Shown here: positions 10,240 to 20,983 of the stretch, in pieces
Position numbering within the stretch: position 1 is the stretch's first letter
How the letters are laid out: each line of letters begins with the position of its first letter
Origin: Deroplatys truncata
Lineage: Eukaryota > Arthropoda > Insecta > Mantodea > Mantidae
Direction: 5' to 3'
Assembly: GCA_030765065.1 (NCBI GenBank)
Contig: CM060979.1
Location: 16,955,001 to 17,019,000 of the forward strand
Length of the DNA: 64,000 nt
The notes under the pieces: model-generated
What the model was told of the DNA's origin: nothing
What the model saw: the letters and a program-made list of their open reading frames with translations, nothing else
Databases searched by the model: none
Translations under genes and position numbers: made by a program

Positions 10240-11060
10240 TGCAACTGAGCGAGGTGGCGCAGCAGTAACGTGTGAGACTCGCCTTCTGGAGGGAGGTCCC
10301 GGGTTCCATCCCCGGCGACCGTCCTCTCTGGCCCATGGGTTTTCGTGGTTTCCCCTGTGTATTCTGGGGTGGTTCATATTTTACCACGATTCTCCTGCCT
10401 CTCATGTCCTGTACCCATCATCTTCCTTGTCATCTATTTCAGGGTTATAGGACCAGGCGACGGTGTTCGGCGGGATGCGGCTGGGCGGTGGCTGTAGAGG
10501 TTTCTTCCCGACATCGCCCAAGGACTGCTCGGTTGGAAACCCGCCTCTGGGTGCTAAAGGGCAGGGGCTATTTCTGGAAACATTAGGGACCCCGTCCGTG
10601 CTTGCGACCCTTCGGGTCTCTCCCCTTATTCCTCCCTCTCAGTGGTCACGGGAGTACAAGGGTCCGGATAGCCTGCGTGGGGTGCTCTGTTCCGGTTTCG
10701 GGGTCCCTTCCGTTTGTCCCTTCTACCACGAATTTCCTATCATTTCGCTTCCCTTTCGTGTTTCAAGTCGGCTTAGAGCCTACGCAGTGTCGGACAGATG
10801 GCGCAGATGCATGCTCGTTGGAAAGTTCTTGTCAGCCCTGCCAATTGGCAGCCTTCTCTAAGCCGCCGTAGGTGAGGACCAGGTCCTCAAGCTTGGAATC
10901 GTTAGGGACTTCTGCGCGTCTCTCGATCGGCCTGCCTGTGGCATATAGCCTCCTGCGGTTCCTTCACCTCGTCCGTTCCTCTTGGGGATGGTAAGCACAG
11001 AAGATCCCCCTTGGGTCGAGGTGCGGGACGTGCCCTCGTTCCCTGGGACTTCTTCATTGC
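10240..11060 (+). repeat. SINE S2, full length and apparently dimeric
   Basis: It begins with a tRNA-like head (A-box-like GAGGTGGCGCAGCAGTAACG, B box GGGTTCCATCCCC). The S2 core follows: GGGGTGGTTCATATTTTACC, GGTTATAGGACCAGGCGAC, and GGAAACATTAGGGACC near 10580. A second set of core blocks then begins at ~10720 (CTTCTACCACGAATTTCC) and repeats GGAATCGTTAGGGACTTC near 10905. The unit therefore looks like a head-containing monomer joined to a headless second monomer. Confidence 0.7.
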
Positions 11061-11218
11061 CTATATGCATCACAGTTGTTGGAATGACGAATGTTCATTG
11101 CTATATTACAATCTCAAATTTAACCTTTCCATATTTGTTTCAGCTTTATATTAACTTAATTTGTGTACAATTTACACAGAGAAAGAATTGTATTCTACCC
11201 AGAAATTTGATTCTTTCT

Positions 11219-11220
<2 letters not shown>

Positions 11221-11267
<47 letters not shown>

Positions 11268-11410
11268 AAACACCTTTTTCTAAAAATACAATTTTTTTTC
11301 TTGTATTCACAGAGTCTCACAAGGTGTATATCCAGCGAAATCAGGTATCGAATTTTTAGGTGAATTTCAATACTTCTTCTACTTGCTATAGGTACGTAGA
11401 AGAGAAAGTA
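11221..11410 (+). repeat. Z1 3' fragment beginning in an (AC)23 microsatellite
   Basis: An uninterrupted (AC)23 tract at 11221-11266 sits exactly where other Z1 copies carry their CA tract. Z1 3' sequence follows (CAGGTATCGAATTTTTAGGT, then GTAGAAGAGAAAGTAAA at the terminus). The microsatellite is part of the transposon. Confidence 0.7.
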
Positions 11411-11460
11411 AACAAGCTCTTCTATTAACTACTCTTTCAAAACATTACAGCTACTACCCT

Positions 11461-11752
11461 TTTTTTTTAGTTCCATTTATATCCGCCTTTAAGTTCATTT
11501 GGTCTTATCGGCGGACTTTCCTTTGGAATATATTGCTATTGGCAATGGTGTTAACTCGTATTCTCTTGTCGTTCCTTGCACTTTTAAGGGGGTTAATCAT
11601 TAGATCGCGCACACTCTCATTCAAACTTCCATACTCTGGGGAGGATAGAGAGTGATCTTGGCTACAGAAAAATTCCCAACCATTAGCCGGGAATCAAACC
11701 CGGGACCCATGAACAGCAGGCAGGTGCTCTACCGACTGAGGTACGGGGCCAG
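11461..11752 (-). repeat. SINE S4, reverse orientation, A-tailed
   Basis: Read in reverse it begins with a tRNA-like head: GGCCCCGTACCTCAGTCGG (A box), a CACCTGCCTGCTGTTCATGG anticodon arm, and CCCGGGTTTGATTCCCGG (B box). The body has CCTCCCCAGAGTATGGAAG, GAGAATACGAGTTAACACC and CCGCCGATAAGACCAAAT. It ends AGGCGGATATAAATGGAACT plus A(9). A second copy is at 13758-13993. Confidence 0.8.
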
Positions 11753-11784
11753 CCCTCAACTACTTATTGTTAATACAGATAACT

Positions 11785-12715
11785 TTCAATGCAACTTTAC
11801 ACATTTCGTTTAACGACGGAGTAGTTAAAGCGATAGTGAAGAGTTTTAAAAGCGTGTCGTTACCTCATGGCTTTGAAATTCCGTAATGCTTGCATGACAC
11901 CTGTGTTACATTCGCAATACTGTCTCTACCCTCTATCGCTTATTAGTGGGTATACAATTTTTACGAAAGTTTATTTTCTTATTTCATTTTAATCTATATA
12001 AACCTTTCCAGTATAGCTGCATTACACATATCGTGATAGACACAAAGGGGATAGCGATAGTCAAATGTTTAAGAACTGCACGCTATATGCTGAGACTATT
12101 TCCAGAAAATTCGAGATTGGATTGATAACGGAGGGAACTCGGCACCGATCCAGAAAGGATATTGTATCTACGGCTCACGTGGGGGCGTCCCCGGGAGGAG
12201 GGATGAGGGAAAGGAGACACCGGGCGGCCGGCACCAGAAGCGACGGCACAGCAATGACAGGGTCCTTGTTTCCAGATAGACACATCCCGGCAGATGGAAA
12301 GGAAGAACCGGGGATCACACCCCAGAGAGGGTCCAATGCTCCTCAAGGAGATTTACAAAGAACATCCTTTTCCTGTGCCACACTGCACCGAAACATCATC
12401 CCGACACTTCCAACCCTGAAAGAGACCAACGGGATGAAAGATGAATGAAATGAAATGGAGGAACAGGAAATTCGGGGGGTGGAGGTGAAAGAAACTACTC
12501 CAGCATGCGCGTGAGGGTCCGGGATCGATCCCGAGTCCTCCCGAATGCGGGCCACAGACGTTACCGCCTGAGCCATCCCGTCGGTGAAATATGCATTTCA
12601 TTTGGCATTTTAACCAAAATCGTTAGAGCCATTTTTGGGAAAATGTCATGTAAAGGGTAGTTTGGAGTGGGGTTTTCTTGAAAATCACAAACACGCACAC
12701 GGATCCTCACCAAAA
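11785..12715 (+). repeat. Z1 subfamily-B copy interrupted by an S2 SINE
   Basis: Z1 blocks run from ~11790 to 12118 (ACTGTCTCTACCCTC, TTATTAGTGGGTATAC, GGATAGCGATAGTCAAATG, CGCTATATGCTG). They resume at ~12590 with TGCATTTCATTTGGCATTTT, AATCGTTAGAGCCATTTTTG and GGGTAGTTTGGAGTGGGG. A partial duplication of the internal region precedes it (11790-11885). It is a diverged, inactive copy. Confidence 0.65.
12120..12592 (-). repeat. SINE S2-like copy inside Z1, reverse orientation
   Basis: The right end in reverse gives a tRNA-like head: GATGGCTCAGGCGGTAACGT, then GGGATCGATCCCGG in the B-box position. The S2-like order of blocks follows, including CATGCTGGAGTAGTTTCTTT and, near the other end, GGAAACAAGGACCCTGTC. 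The body diverges from the 10240 copy, so this may be a sister subfamily. Confidence 0.6.
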
Positions 12716-12719
12716 ATCA

Positions 12720-13470
12720 ATTGAAATGTCCCGTGGCTGAAGAGGGACAATGCCCTTAAGTTCTAGGGTGAAATAAACGTAAACCCTCCTTTACTCGACT
12801 CACTATAATGAATAAGGTGCAGGTATACAGGGCAAACGGGTAACCATTCAATAATAACACTGTTGCATCGAGGCATGTTGTAGAATTTCCTCGAGGGACC
12901 TCTTGCCGACACTCCTAACGAGATTGGGATATGTTTAACATGTAAACAAGCTAACGTAATGAATGCAACGAGCAGGTCTAACTGCTTGGAAGCTGAGAGT
13001 ATATATTTGTTTCTCTGTATCTGCTGACGCAACTGCTTCCTGATATCACTTACATCAGTGGTTCATACTCTGACGCAACGCTTCAAACCCGGGTCAAGCT
13101 GAAGCTCTGAATTTTAGCATCCTTGCGTTTCAGACAATGATATCCAATCACAATAGAGGTGTGTACGGGTTCTAGCAAGTCCTCGACCCGGTCCGGTCCA
13201 TTCCGCAGATCGGGTTCGAGCTTAATTTGAAAAATGTTTGTCGGGTTCGGGCTATACCAAAAACATATGAATTTTATATTTCGTGTAAATATCTTAAACA
13301 TGCATTTCTTTAAGAAAAAAACAGCATATTTTTTAGAAAATCCAAAAAATAACAAGCTTTCCATATAACGGGTAAATAAAGGCGAAATAAATTAATTTCT
13401 AACATTTTTGGGACCGCGATACATGAATAGCAGAATTATCGCAACATGCACACATCAATTGCATCAGTGA
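12720..13470. other. unassigned stretch
   Basis: No recognisable coding or terminal-repeat signal. A run of CGGGT-rich sequence at 13150-13255 (TCGACCCGGTCCGG, CGGGTTCGGGC) is simple-sequence-like. Confidence 0.4.
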
Positions 13471-13474
13471 TGTC

Positions 13475-13742
13475 GTCCTCCGTGGTGTAGTGGTTAGTTC
13501 CCGAGGTCGCGGGTTCAAACCCGGCGGAGGGCGATGGATTTTTTGGGGGTAAAAATCCTTAAGATAGCTTCTTTCGGAAGGGAAGTAAAGCCGGTGGTCC
13601 CATGTCGTACATTTACGGATATAAAAGAACCTCAAGCCTGATAAAGAGGCCTCTGAGCAAAATTACCGGTCTTTCACGCCCAATATAGAATGGGACGCTA
13701 AAGACCATAGCAGTTGAAGAGCGTGCATAAATAACACTCAAT
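13475..13742 (+). repeat. SINE S3, copy 1
   Basis: It starts with a tRNA-like head: CCTCCGTGGTGTAGTGGTTA (A box) and GCGGGTTCAAACCCGG (B box), followed by CGGAGGG closing an acceptor-like stem. The body contains CTTCGGAAGGGAAGTAAAG, AAGAACCTCAAGCCTGATA, and CTTTCACGCCCAATATAGAA near the end. The copy at 30161-30440 has the same order of blocks. Confidence 0.8.
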
Positions 13743-13757
13743 TTAATTTAATTTTTG

Positions 13758-13993
13758 CTGTGCGAGGGGTCGCGGGTTCAATTCCCGGCTGGAGAGTGGG
13801 AAATTTTCCCTATCCAAGATTATTCCGTATCCTCCCCAGAGTCTGGAAGTGTGTATGATCTAATGATTATAACTCAAAAGGTACAAGAGAATACGAGTTA
13901 ACACCGTTGCTAACAGGCAATAAGTTCCAAAGGAAAGACCGCCGATAAGACCAATGTAGCTAAAGGCGGGGTATAAATGGAACTACAAAAAAT
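13758..13993 (+). repeat. SINE S4, copy 2, 5'-truncated head
   Basis: The B box GCGGGTTCAATTCCCGG is followed by the S4 body (CCTCCCCAGAGTCTGGAAG, GAGAATACGAGTTAACACC, CCGCCGATAAGACCAATG) and ends in a short A run after ATAAATGGAACTAC. It abuts S3 at 13742. Confidence 0.75.
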
Positions 13994-14074
13994 CACTTCT
14001 TTTTGTCCCAAAACATTCCATGCTCTGCACTTCCCTTTTGCACTTGTCTTCTTTAGCTGGTTGTAACAATTTCG

Positions 14075-14500
14075 CCAGGCGAATGCTGGGGTGGTTCATC
14101 TTCTACCACGATATTTCTGTAGCCACCATCTGCTTCACTGCCATTGTTTGAGGGTTGTAGGACCAGGCGAAGGTTTTCGGCCGGTTCCGGCTGCGCGATG
14201 GCTATGCGCTTTGTAGAGGTTTATTCCCTGGCGTCGTGAGACTGCTCAGTTGGGTTCGGCCTCCGTCGGGGTTTCGGAGGCTTGTGGTTAGAGGTGGTGT
14301 TCGGATGCATCCGATCTGGAAACGTTAGGGACTGTCCATGCTTGCGCCCAACCTCATCCGGATCTGGTTGCCCTTTGGGTCTCTCCACTCGACTCTCCCT
14401 ACTAGGGGTCGCAGTAAAAGCAAAAAGGGCCGTTGCAGTGCTCTGCACTGATTGCGGGGGCCCGTCCGTTCGTCCGCACTTCGATAAATTTCCGCGATAT
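14075..14500 (+). repeat. SINE S2, 5'-truncated, interrupted by a solo LTR
   Basis: It enters in the core at GCGAATGCTGGGGTGGTTCA, then GGTTGTAGGACCAGGCGA, GGAAACGTTAGGGACTG and a GGTCTCTCCAC block. At 14501 it is cut by LTR-a with a 4-bp ATAT duplication, and S2-like sequence appears to resume at 15007. Confidence 0.7.
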
Positions 14501-15006
14501 TGTGGCGTTTTATTAATTTCACCAGACGCACTGATGTGTATTGTTGCTACCAGGCGTAGCATTGTTGTGTGTCTTTAGTCATATTTCGGCTTAACGGTTT
14601 CTCCCTTCAATGCGGACCACGCCAAAGGGAAATATCTTTCTGAAGTTGTCTGGTATGACGTCGACCCTGTCTGGTATCGGCTAGACACGGTTGGTGGGGG
14701 TAAGGAAGTGTTCGTTGGAGTTAGACGTGTGGCCAGGCTATGGTTTAGTGGCATCTCCCTCCACCCCTTTTCCTTTGTTCAATATGTAGAGTCGCCAGAC
14801 GTGAATAAATCCGAGGTATGTAAAGGTAACGTGTGTTATGTAATTTTTCAGTGTAGTATAAAACACACGCCTTCCACTTAATTTCCACACCAAGGTCCCA
14901 GACTCTCGCTGCCAGCGAGTTGCGCCACCCCCATGTGCATGTTGCGGTGATCTAAAATTAATTCCTTTTTCTGGTAACCTTTTGGCCTTCACCCCAACAT
15001 GTAACA
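14501..15006 (+). mobile_element. solo LTR, family LTR-a, copy 2, ATAT duplication
   Basis: 506 bp, starting TGTGGCGTTTT and ending CATGTAACA. It is flanked by ATAT on both sides (14497-14500 and 15007-15010). It shares with the 59759 copy the near-inverted GCGGACCACGCCAAAGGGA block, a TATA-like GTATAAAACACACGCC and an upstream AATAAA. The 4-bp duplication and TG...CA ends fit an LTR retrotransposon reduced to a solo LTR. Confidence 0.85.
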
Positions 15007-15010
15007 ATAT

Positions 15011-15790
15011 TCCCTCTTTTTCTTATGAGTGGAGTGCCCTTTATCACTCACTATTATATAACTGGTAATAGTTAAAATGATTAAATTAATTTTATAGAAT
15101 ATAATTGCAGCTTTTTACGTATTTATTTTAGTAATAATCATAATGTTTTAAAATTAAAATTAACAAAATTCGCCACTTTTCCCACTTTTTCCGTTTTCGC
15201 CGCAATGTCTCCCAAAGTCTCAAATTCGGCTCCGGTTGGCAACAGTTTAATAGGGGCAGCATGTGGTCAATAGGGCAGATGCCGCTGCTCACTGCATTCG
15301 AAGTCCAGCCGCCACTATTTCTGTAAGGGGTTTCTCAATTGGTTCCAAGGGCCTGAGTGCATCCCTGCCTCACAACAAGAGAAAAACTTCCTATGATGCC
15401 GAAACTGGAAATCGAACACAAGCCCCTTCGCACCGCAGGCAACAGTGCTTTGTGGAATAATAAGATAATTTTATTTAAAACAAAATCAGATAATCAGGCC
15501 TTAGAATTTCGCCCCGTGTAGACCCTTAATTACACTAGTCTGCATTTTCAAATCTTTTGTCAGATGATTTCTTAAAAGTAGGTGTTCTTGAATCAAGTTT
15601 TTGTGCGTCAGGTTTTTACACAAAATAATAAGTAATGTTTTGACAATTTTACTAATGAGCGTGGAAAAGTTTTCAAATACCATTTCACACAAGGTAAGTT
15701 TTTATTCAAGAAACATTTTAAGAATACTCTCAAGAACTCCCCTAATTTATTTCATGACTACATTTTAACAAAACGAGAAGCCAAAGTGTT
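15011..15790. other. mostly unassigned; possible SINE remnant at 15240-15450
   Basis: At 15400-15455 a reverse tRNA-like motif (GAAATCGAACACAAGCCCC, GCACCGCAGGCAACAGTGC) suggests a decayed SINE head. The remainder is AT-rich and without signal. Confidence 0.3.
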
Positions 15791-15794
15791 TCGT

Positions 15795-16375
15795 TTAATT
15801 TTTTTCAAACTTTCTCTTTTTTGACTTCCTTGCAGATCCTTGAAGATGACTGTCCCTCCTCAACATCCAACAGTAGTCGGCCATCATAGTTTCATTCCAT
15901 CTCCCCTGGTACCTCCTCTCCATTTCCTTAATATCTTGGTGAAAACGTTCACCCTGCTCTTTCTTCATATAATGTCCCAGAAAGTAGTCGATATGTGAAT
16001 GCACCTTTACACTCATGTTACAACCCATCTTCTTGAAATTTTCCAACATTGTTCCGACAATGGCCTTGTAATTAGGGTCTTTGTTATTGCCTAAGAAGTT
16101 TTCACAACTGATCGGAAGGCGGTCCATGCTTCTATTTCTCTCTCATTCATTGCCTTCTCAAAATCTTCATCCTTCATCAAGTTCTTTATTTGAGGGCCAA
16201 CAAAAATTCCAGCCTTTAATTTGTCTTGTGTAATGAAGGGAAATTTCTTGGAAAGGTACTTGAAGCAGGGTCCATCCTGTGGTAGAGCCCTTAAAAATTG
16301 CTTCATCAAGCCCAAATTTATGTGTAGTGGCGGAAACAATATATTTATATCTCTATATTTTTGAAGTGAAATTGT
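15795..16375 (-). pseudogene. fragment of a repeat-borne conserved animal gene (NMS...ERFHQDI type)
   Basis: On the minus strand this reads KYRDINILFPPLHINLGLMK, KFPFITQDKLKAGIFVGPQI, then after a frameshift near 16110-16120 a stretch with FLGNNKDPNYKAIVGTMLEN, KKMGCNMSVKVHSHIDYFLG and GERFHQDIKEMERRYQGRW, and the ending MMADYCWMLRRD. I recognise this as a family of uncharacterised proteins that recur in many copies in insect and cnidarian genomes and so are thought to be transposon-linked. The enzymatic function is not known to me. In relatives the block after NMS usually reads as several residues, then HSHLDFF, so this copy is close to consensus. It lacks an N-terminal part and has one frameshift. 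Confidence 0.55.
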
Positions 16376-17009
16376 GAAAAAATTGTACGTGATAGAAAAA
16401 AAAAACTAAAAGTAGTTCTGAAATCAGCATAACAAAGTGAGTCAGAATCAGGCATTAGTTTTCAGTCATCCGATATCATGCACACTAGTGTAATCACAAG
16501 CTCCATCTATTTGATAGCCTGTTTTTGTTAGTTTTAATATTCGCATCGATAATAAGAGCATCACATCCCCCTTAACCCAAACCTCGCATTTGACAATCGC
16601 AATATTTCTTCCGTATATATTCCTCAAGTGTTTCAATTATAGATGGCTCTGTTAGAGTGGCGATGCTGGAGACGTCAGAGTTGCGGTCTTTCAGCAAATA
16701 AGCCGAAGGCACGTAGCGCTAATCGTGTTCAGGACAAGGCAGATCCGACACAATTCTATCGCTCAAACCCAACCTTAGGCACCGGATGGGAAATGTTCAG
16801 CGTAAAGTTAGTCAACCGGAATCAAGCCACAGAATCTCACATTACTCCAGAGACGTTTAGAACCGCCGAATTTTGCACAAGGGAATTGCTGTCATTGAGG
16901 GCAACGTTGTAAACCAGATGTCTCCAGATGCCTCTAAAGTCATGCAAGTCACTGCTCTTCAGGAAACACGCTGACGTGCAGTTGTACGACGGTTCGGCGT
17001 TTTTACTAG
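16376..17009. other. unassigned stretch
   Basis: A plus-strand frame at 16643-16912 (89 residues) has no recognisable motif and is probably random. No repeat termini seen. Confidence 0.35.
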
Positions 17010-18198
17010 TATCGCATTCCACCTAAACATTTGATACCGGATTTCACCGGAAATACGCGTTTTGAGGACCCCTGAATAAAACATTTTTAGAAAAACCTCT
17101 GAAAAGTCTAATAAATACCAAACTTGACACCTTATGTTTAGTATCTTTCAAAGAAGCGAGACGACAATCTTCAAGAAAGTCCCCACCCTAAAATACCTTT
17201 TTATTTTCTAACAATGGTTCTAACGATTTTAATTAAATTACCATATATTAAAGATATTTACATGACAAATAAAATGTATATACTGAATTTTCTGGGAATA
17301 GCTTGTGAAATCCTAATTCAAAAGGAATTTTGTACAAGTGGTTAACTTTAGAAGATACACAAAAAAAATCTGATGTGATACATACACATGACTTTTTCTA
17401 CCCTCTATCGTTTATTAGTGGGTATACAAACCATTTTTACATAGCTGCATTACACACTTCGTTATACATACAAAGGGAACAGCGATAGTCAAATGTTTAA
17501 CAACTGTACGCTATATGCTGGTCTTAAAATTCCATGACATCATGAGACAGCTGAAAATCGATAGGAGTTTAAAATAATGCCTAAGTATTGAACAATGCGA
17601 ACCATTAATAACAGATATATCAGAAATGGCTGATTCCACAAAAAAAGTTATTTGAAATAAATTGTGTGTTTTAAACAAACGTACATTTTTGGTGTAGTAC
17701 ATTTTCATCTATCCCTTAAGGTTTACTAGTTATGGAAGATTATATAAATTTCCTTCCGAATGAAGAGGACTTCACAAGCTATTCCCGGAAAATTCAAGAT
17801 AGACATTTTATTTATCATGTGAACGTCTTTTAATATTTGGTGTTTTAAGTAAAAACGCTGCAGCCATTTTTCAGAAAATAAAAAATTTCGAAAAAGTTTC
17901 CATGTTAAGGTTAATTTTGGGTGGAGGAATTTTTTTTAAAACCTTTGCGTTACATCTTTCGGGCATTTCGTTTTTGAGTTATACTGTTCACACATAGACA
18001 CACTTGCAGTTTTTCTAAAACTACTTTTTTGGATTCGGGGGTCCTGAAAATATGCATTTTCGGTAAAATCTAGGTATTTAATTTTTAGGTGGAATGTAAG
18101 ACCTTCTCTACGTATTAGGTACGTGGTAGAGGAAGTGATATGCTTTCGTAAAAATATACGATAGTGAATGTAACACATCAGAATTTTTAAATGCAAGA
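17010..18198. repeat. Z1 subfamily-B copies in inverted arrangement
   Basis: From 17010 to 17365 the sequence is reverse-orientation Z1 (GCATTCCACCTAAACATTTG, GATTTCACCGGAAATACGCG, then the CTAACGATTTTAATTAAAT block). From 17369 it is forward Z1 (TCTGATGTGATACATACACA through TTTGGGTGGAGGAATTT to TTTTCGGTAAAATC near 18065 and a degenerate terminus). A 58-bp reverse scrap (GTGAATGTAACACATCAGA) ends it. The B subfamily carries GCGATAGTCAAATGTTTAAC and CGCTATATGCTGG. Confidence 0.7.
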
Positions 18199-18916
18199 AA
18201 ACATCAAATTCATATATTTTGAGACTGCAGGAATTTCTTTATTGCAACAGTTAGTAAGACCAGTATCTACTGACTGTGAATTATAATTAATTATCATCCC
18301 TAAACTTATTAAAAGTCTACATTTCCATATAAACGCTCCTACAGTTGACATGTTGTCCCGTGTACATCGATAGGTTGATGTTCGAAGCTAACTAAATGGT
18401 TCCCTAAAAGGTATAAATGGCGATGGGAATCTCCGAGCAGCGCAATATACCAAGGATGAAAGAAGAGGGCCTTTTAAGGAAATAGCACTTCCCCGATAAA
18501 GCTGCTCCCGCTAGCGGTAGAATGAATGCCTGCATTCACGATGTATGGGCCGAAGAAAGCCAGCGCATCTCGCTTGCATTTCAAAGGAAGATCATATGGA
18601 ATGGACTGCATGAGCTCTACAGAGTCGTTTCTCTTTGCGGAAAAGTGAAGATCGGGAAGCGAGAGGCAAATAACTGCATAGTTTCGCTTCAAATATTCAT
18701 AACTAGACATCGGATCTGCAAGCAGATGCACGTTTACTTTGCTTTTACTTGGACGGAATTAAGTTTTGCAATATATTTCACGTTCGTTTGTGCTTTTATG
18801 TAAAGGTTTATAGTGCATATAACTGCATATTTTTGATGTGTTGCTACATATTCCATCATCTTTCCATGCATAGAGAATAAAATACACGCATTTTTAAATG
18901 TTTAATTAAAAATATA
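18199..18916. other. unassigned stretch
   Basis: AT-rich. Short overlapping frames on both strands at 18474-18803 have no recognisable domain. No terminal repeats found. Confidence 0.35.
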
Positions 18917-20146
18917 CAATGCTGTTTGTGAAAATTGCAACACAAAGAAGTAAACGCATTAATGTAATAGCACAGATTAGGTACATGACAAGTAACAAAT
19001 GATAAACTTTTCAACTCTATACATGCCCTTTGAGCCCTAATATTCAGTATTTGGTGTGGCCTCCATGCGCTGCAATTAGAACTGCTACACGGCGTTCCAT
19101 TGAATCAAAAAGCTTCTGAATAAGTTCCTGAGGGATTTCTCTCCACGCAGTTTGTATTCGAGCCCACAAATCGTGACACTGGTTACTGGAGGACCGTGAC
19201 ACACCAGATGCCGACCAACCATATCCCAGACATGTTCGATGGGCGACATGTCAGGCGAGCGTGCAGGCCAGGGAAGCAATGATACCCGTCGCTCTTCGAA
19301 GAAGGCTTGTACATACCTCGCAATATGTGGCCGGGCATTGTCCTGTTGTAATGCCTGAAGCAGGGGGTTACCTCAGGCTCTACAACCACCGTTAGGTATC
19401 GGTTGCTGTTCAAAGTGTCCTCATTTCGTAGGAGGCGAAATCGGTTGTTGTAACTAATGGCACCCCAAACAATCACACTTGTGTTTGTCCGCTATGTCGC
19501 TCAACAATGCAGCCCTCTAGGTTGCGCTCACCACGGTACCGCCGGACACGTATGCGGCCATCGCTCTAGGACACGTTGAAGCGGGACTCGTCCAAAAAGA
19601 CTACATTTTGCCACTCAGCACCCCAGTGAGGTGTTCACGTGCCCATTGCAGTTGGAGGAGCTGGTGGTTTCTGGACAATGGAAGCCGACGTAATGGCATG
19701 CACGCAACCAGTCCAACCTGCAGCAAACGGCGACGAACCGTTGATGCAGACAAGTTCACACTTACTGCACGCAGTGCTCCAGCGTCGAGCCAACGCTGTG
19801 GATGAAGCTGTGCGGTCCGTTATGGCCATGCGGACAAGATGACGGTCATCCCGTGCTGTGGTCATGTTCCGTGGTCCAATATCCGCTCTTCGCTGCGTAC
19901 GACCTTCATCTATCCACTGCTCCCACACACGCATCACTGTCGTAGCAGCATGCCCTGTACGAGCCGAAATGTCACAGTATGACAAACCCGCTTCCCGGAG
20001 ACCGATCATTCTGCCTCGGCCTACGTGTACCCCATCTCTCTGCACACCTAATAACTTATTGCTTGCACATTCTTCTACACTTCCACCAAATTGGAAGTTA
20101 TTTAGGAAATTCTTTCTTGGTGTTGCAATTTTCAGAAACGGCAGTG
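18917..20146 (-). mobile_element. Tc1-like element T1, complete with TIRs and TA duplication
   Basis: It is bounded by TA at 18915-18916 and 20147-20148. The left end reads CAATGCTGTTTGTGAAAATT then GCAACACAAAGAAG. The right end, in reverse, reads CACTGCCGTTTCTGAAAATT then GCAACACCAAGAAAG. That is an imperfect ~34-bp TIR. Length is 1,230 bp. It encodes the pseudogene at 19047-20045 on the minus strand. Confidence 0.9.
19047..20045 (-). pseudogene. Tc1-type transposase (DD34E), frameshifted
   Basis: Minus-strand order: VGRGRMIGLREAGLSYCDIS and RTGHAATTVMRVWEQW (paired HTH), TQRRADIGPRNMTTARDDRH (GRPR-like region), DRTASSTALARRWSTA, a FLDESRFNV block with the first catalytic aspartate (~19590), YRGERNLEGCIV, MIVWGAISYNNR, an RYLTVVVEPEV block, the second-aspartate region much altered, then LLPWPARSPDMSPIEHVWDM with the catalytic glutamate, ending ERRVAVLIAAHGGHTKY. 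At least three frame changes are needed. The initiator is unclear because the expected MGR start is changed to HVGR. This resembles the abundant Tcb2-like elements of arthropods. Confidence 0.85.
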
Positions 20147-20983
20147 TACATGCCGAACACACTAACGCTCAAAAGTATTTTGTAGTTGCGGTTTTATGTT
20201 GTCACTACTGTTTGCATCCAGTCACAACAGAGCAACGCATTTAACTGTGTCACTCCAAGAATAGCTTCACGTTGCTGCGGTCACATATCTAGTAAACAAG
20301 CAAGTTCATACAATAACAATGTGAGTATATATTCCTTCAGCTCAAAAGTATTTCGTAATGTGATTTGGTATGGTATTCGTTAAATATTGTCACTTAGACA
20401 TTCAGACGGTGTTTGTTTATTTGTAGAGACAACTAGAGGCATGCCAAAACAACAGGAATACTCGGTTGATGTGAGACAAACTGTTTTGAATGCTCTGAAG
20501 AAGGGAAAGTCGCAGTCTAGCGTTGCTAGAGACTTTGGCATATCACAGCAACTAATATGTGTGTGGAGTCGACGGCAGAAATAGGAAGGAACAGTAGCCA
20601 ATAAGCCAAGGTCTGGTCTTCCTCGAAAAACAACAATGAGGGAGGACAGAATGGATTTGTAAGCAGTGGTTGCTGATCCAAGAAAATCGGCTCACAAATT
20701 AAGGGTGATCTGAAGCAGCTTCATGGACTGAACCCACATGTCTCTACTGTAAAACGTCACCTAGTACCAGGTGATTTAAATGGTAGACGATCATCAGTAA
20801 ACCACTCATAAATTCAAAAAATAGGACGACCAGGTTACAGTTTGTAAACAAACATCAAATTTGGAATTGTATAGATTAGTATGGGGTTTTATGGAGTGAT
20901 GAGAGTAAATTTAATTTATTCTCTTCTGATGGTTTGCAGTATATACGTCGACCAAGAAAGCAAAGGGAGAACAAAAAGTACCA

